Shown here: positions 60,632-60,925 of the stretch, one piece after another
Layout: each line of letters begins with the position of its first letter
Position numbering within the stretch: position 1 is the stretch's first letter
Assembly (NCBI GenBank): GCA_027449025.1
Contig: DAIDMK010000016.1
Coordinates: forward strand, 1 to 60,925
DNA length: 60,925 bases
DNA from: Lutibacter sp.
GTDB taxonomy: Bacteria > Bacteroidota > Bacteroidia > Flavobacteriales > Flavobacteriaceae
Direction: 5' to 3'
The notes under the pieces: model-generated
What the model saw: only the letters and a program-made list of their open reading frames with translations
Databases searched by the model: none
What the model was told of the DNA's origin: nothing
Position numbers and translations under genes: made by a program

Positions 60632-60815
60632 CTATATACCATGATAAAATTATTGCAATACTCGCCGCAACAGACCATAAAATTCTTTCTCTGGAAAAAA
60701 TAGTAAATTTCGATTTTTTTTGATTTGCAACTTTTTCTAAAATTTCTATTTTAGATTTAGAGAAATAATCTTTAGGAATATTGAGACCTAATTCTTCTGA
60801 ATGCATTTTATGCAT
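60632..60815 (-). pseudogene. Truncated, inverted fragment of a probable anti-sigma/membrane protein
   Basis: On the minus strand the frame reads KTDNQISFDGKMHKMHSEEL, then GLNIPKDYFSKSKIEILEKV and WSVAASIAIILSWYIV, a soluble N-terminus followed by one membrane segment, as in the proteins usually encoded directly after such sigma factors. The frame is open upstream of 60815 to about 60848, where the 77-nt duplication begins. Downstream it runs into the reverse strand of the sigma gene, so its end is lost. Orientation and truncation are abnormal. An assembly or amplification artefact is more likely than a real gene here. Confidence 0.55.
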
Positions 60816-60848
60816 TTTGCCGTCAAATGAAATTTGATTATCGGTTTT

Positions 60849-60925
60849 AAATTTCGAGAAATGGCAGCTATTTTAGAAATAAAAGAAGGCACTTTAAAAT
60901 CTTCGTATTACAATACAGTAAAATA
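60849..60925 (+). repeat. 77-bp exact duplication, copy 2, at the window end
   Basis: Identical to 60503-60579 and ending exactly with the window. The length equals a common assembler k-mer, which fits a graph-end overlap. Confidence 0.9.

Overview
The window reads as chromosomal DNA of a member of the Flavobacteriaceae (Bacteroidota). The evidence is low GC content, the TAnnTTTG promoter -7 element upstream of at least nineteen genes, no obvious Shine-Dalgarno sequences, several TTG starts, TonB-dependent receptors, and flavobacterial protein types (CapK-like ligase, DUF1573, Smr protein, 881-residue topoisomerase IV A subunit). It is almost all housekeeping and envelope genes. I see no rRNA, tRNA, CRISPR array, prophage or complete insertion sequence. 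An exact 77-base duplication at the right edge, together with an inverted gene fragment, suggests that the window ends at an assembly boundary.

Layout. 1-4150: pheT and pyrD. 4612-12014: a surface-polysaccharide cluster of two GT4 glycosyltransferases, a Wzy/ligase-type membrane protein, a CapK-like ligase, a GT2 glycosyltransferase and the initiating sugar-phosphate transferase. 12269-22788: prfC, a thioredoxin-like protein, an Smr protein, a lipoprotein, a cysteine desulfurase with manA, an aminotransferase with murB, a duplicated retropepsin/PDZ protein and a DUF1573 protein. 22898-37872: valS, ftcD, a UDP-sugar epimerase, a large TonB-dependent receptor, ychF, a small lipoprotein, and parE-parC. 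38313-41709: a vitamin B12 uptake locus, with a substrate-binding lipoprotein divergent from a cobalamin riboswitch and a BtuB-like receptor. 41844-47573: a LysE exporter, HMG-CoA lyase, a porin, a covalent-FMN protein with a four-helix membrane protein, and guaB.

47677-54079 is a self-contained damage-response module. A LexA-like HTH-S24 repressor and an exonuclease/GIY-YIG nuclease run leftward. A short DnaE-type polymerase and DNA polymerase IV run rightward. The divergent promoter holds two identical-geometry operators (GCTAA-N5-TGAGC) 22 bp apart. 54740-57740 gathers RNA-handling genes: an RRM protein, a DEAD-box helicase, a cold-shock protein and a NYN/LOTUS protein. The window closes with a DUF3024 protein, xerD, aroQ, an ECF sigma factor and a truncated, inverted gene that resembles its anti-sigma partner.

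The spacers are unusually rich in small repeats. There are heptanucleotide tandem arrays at eight places. A CCCCTAACCCCCGAAGGGG hairpin sits directly at the 3' ends of genes and supplies or follows their stop codons. There are nested palindromes with GAGACTGTCT-type ends, GGGCG-to-CCTAACGC elements, a stem-loop in front of both GT4 genes, and a CGGATTTGTAATCCG hairpin array. The two regions most worth following up are the S24/polymerase module with its operators, and the porin / FMN-protein / four-helix protein set, which has a possible iron-box palindrome upstream and a tandemly duplicated leader.
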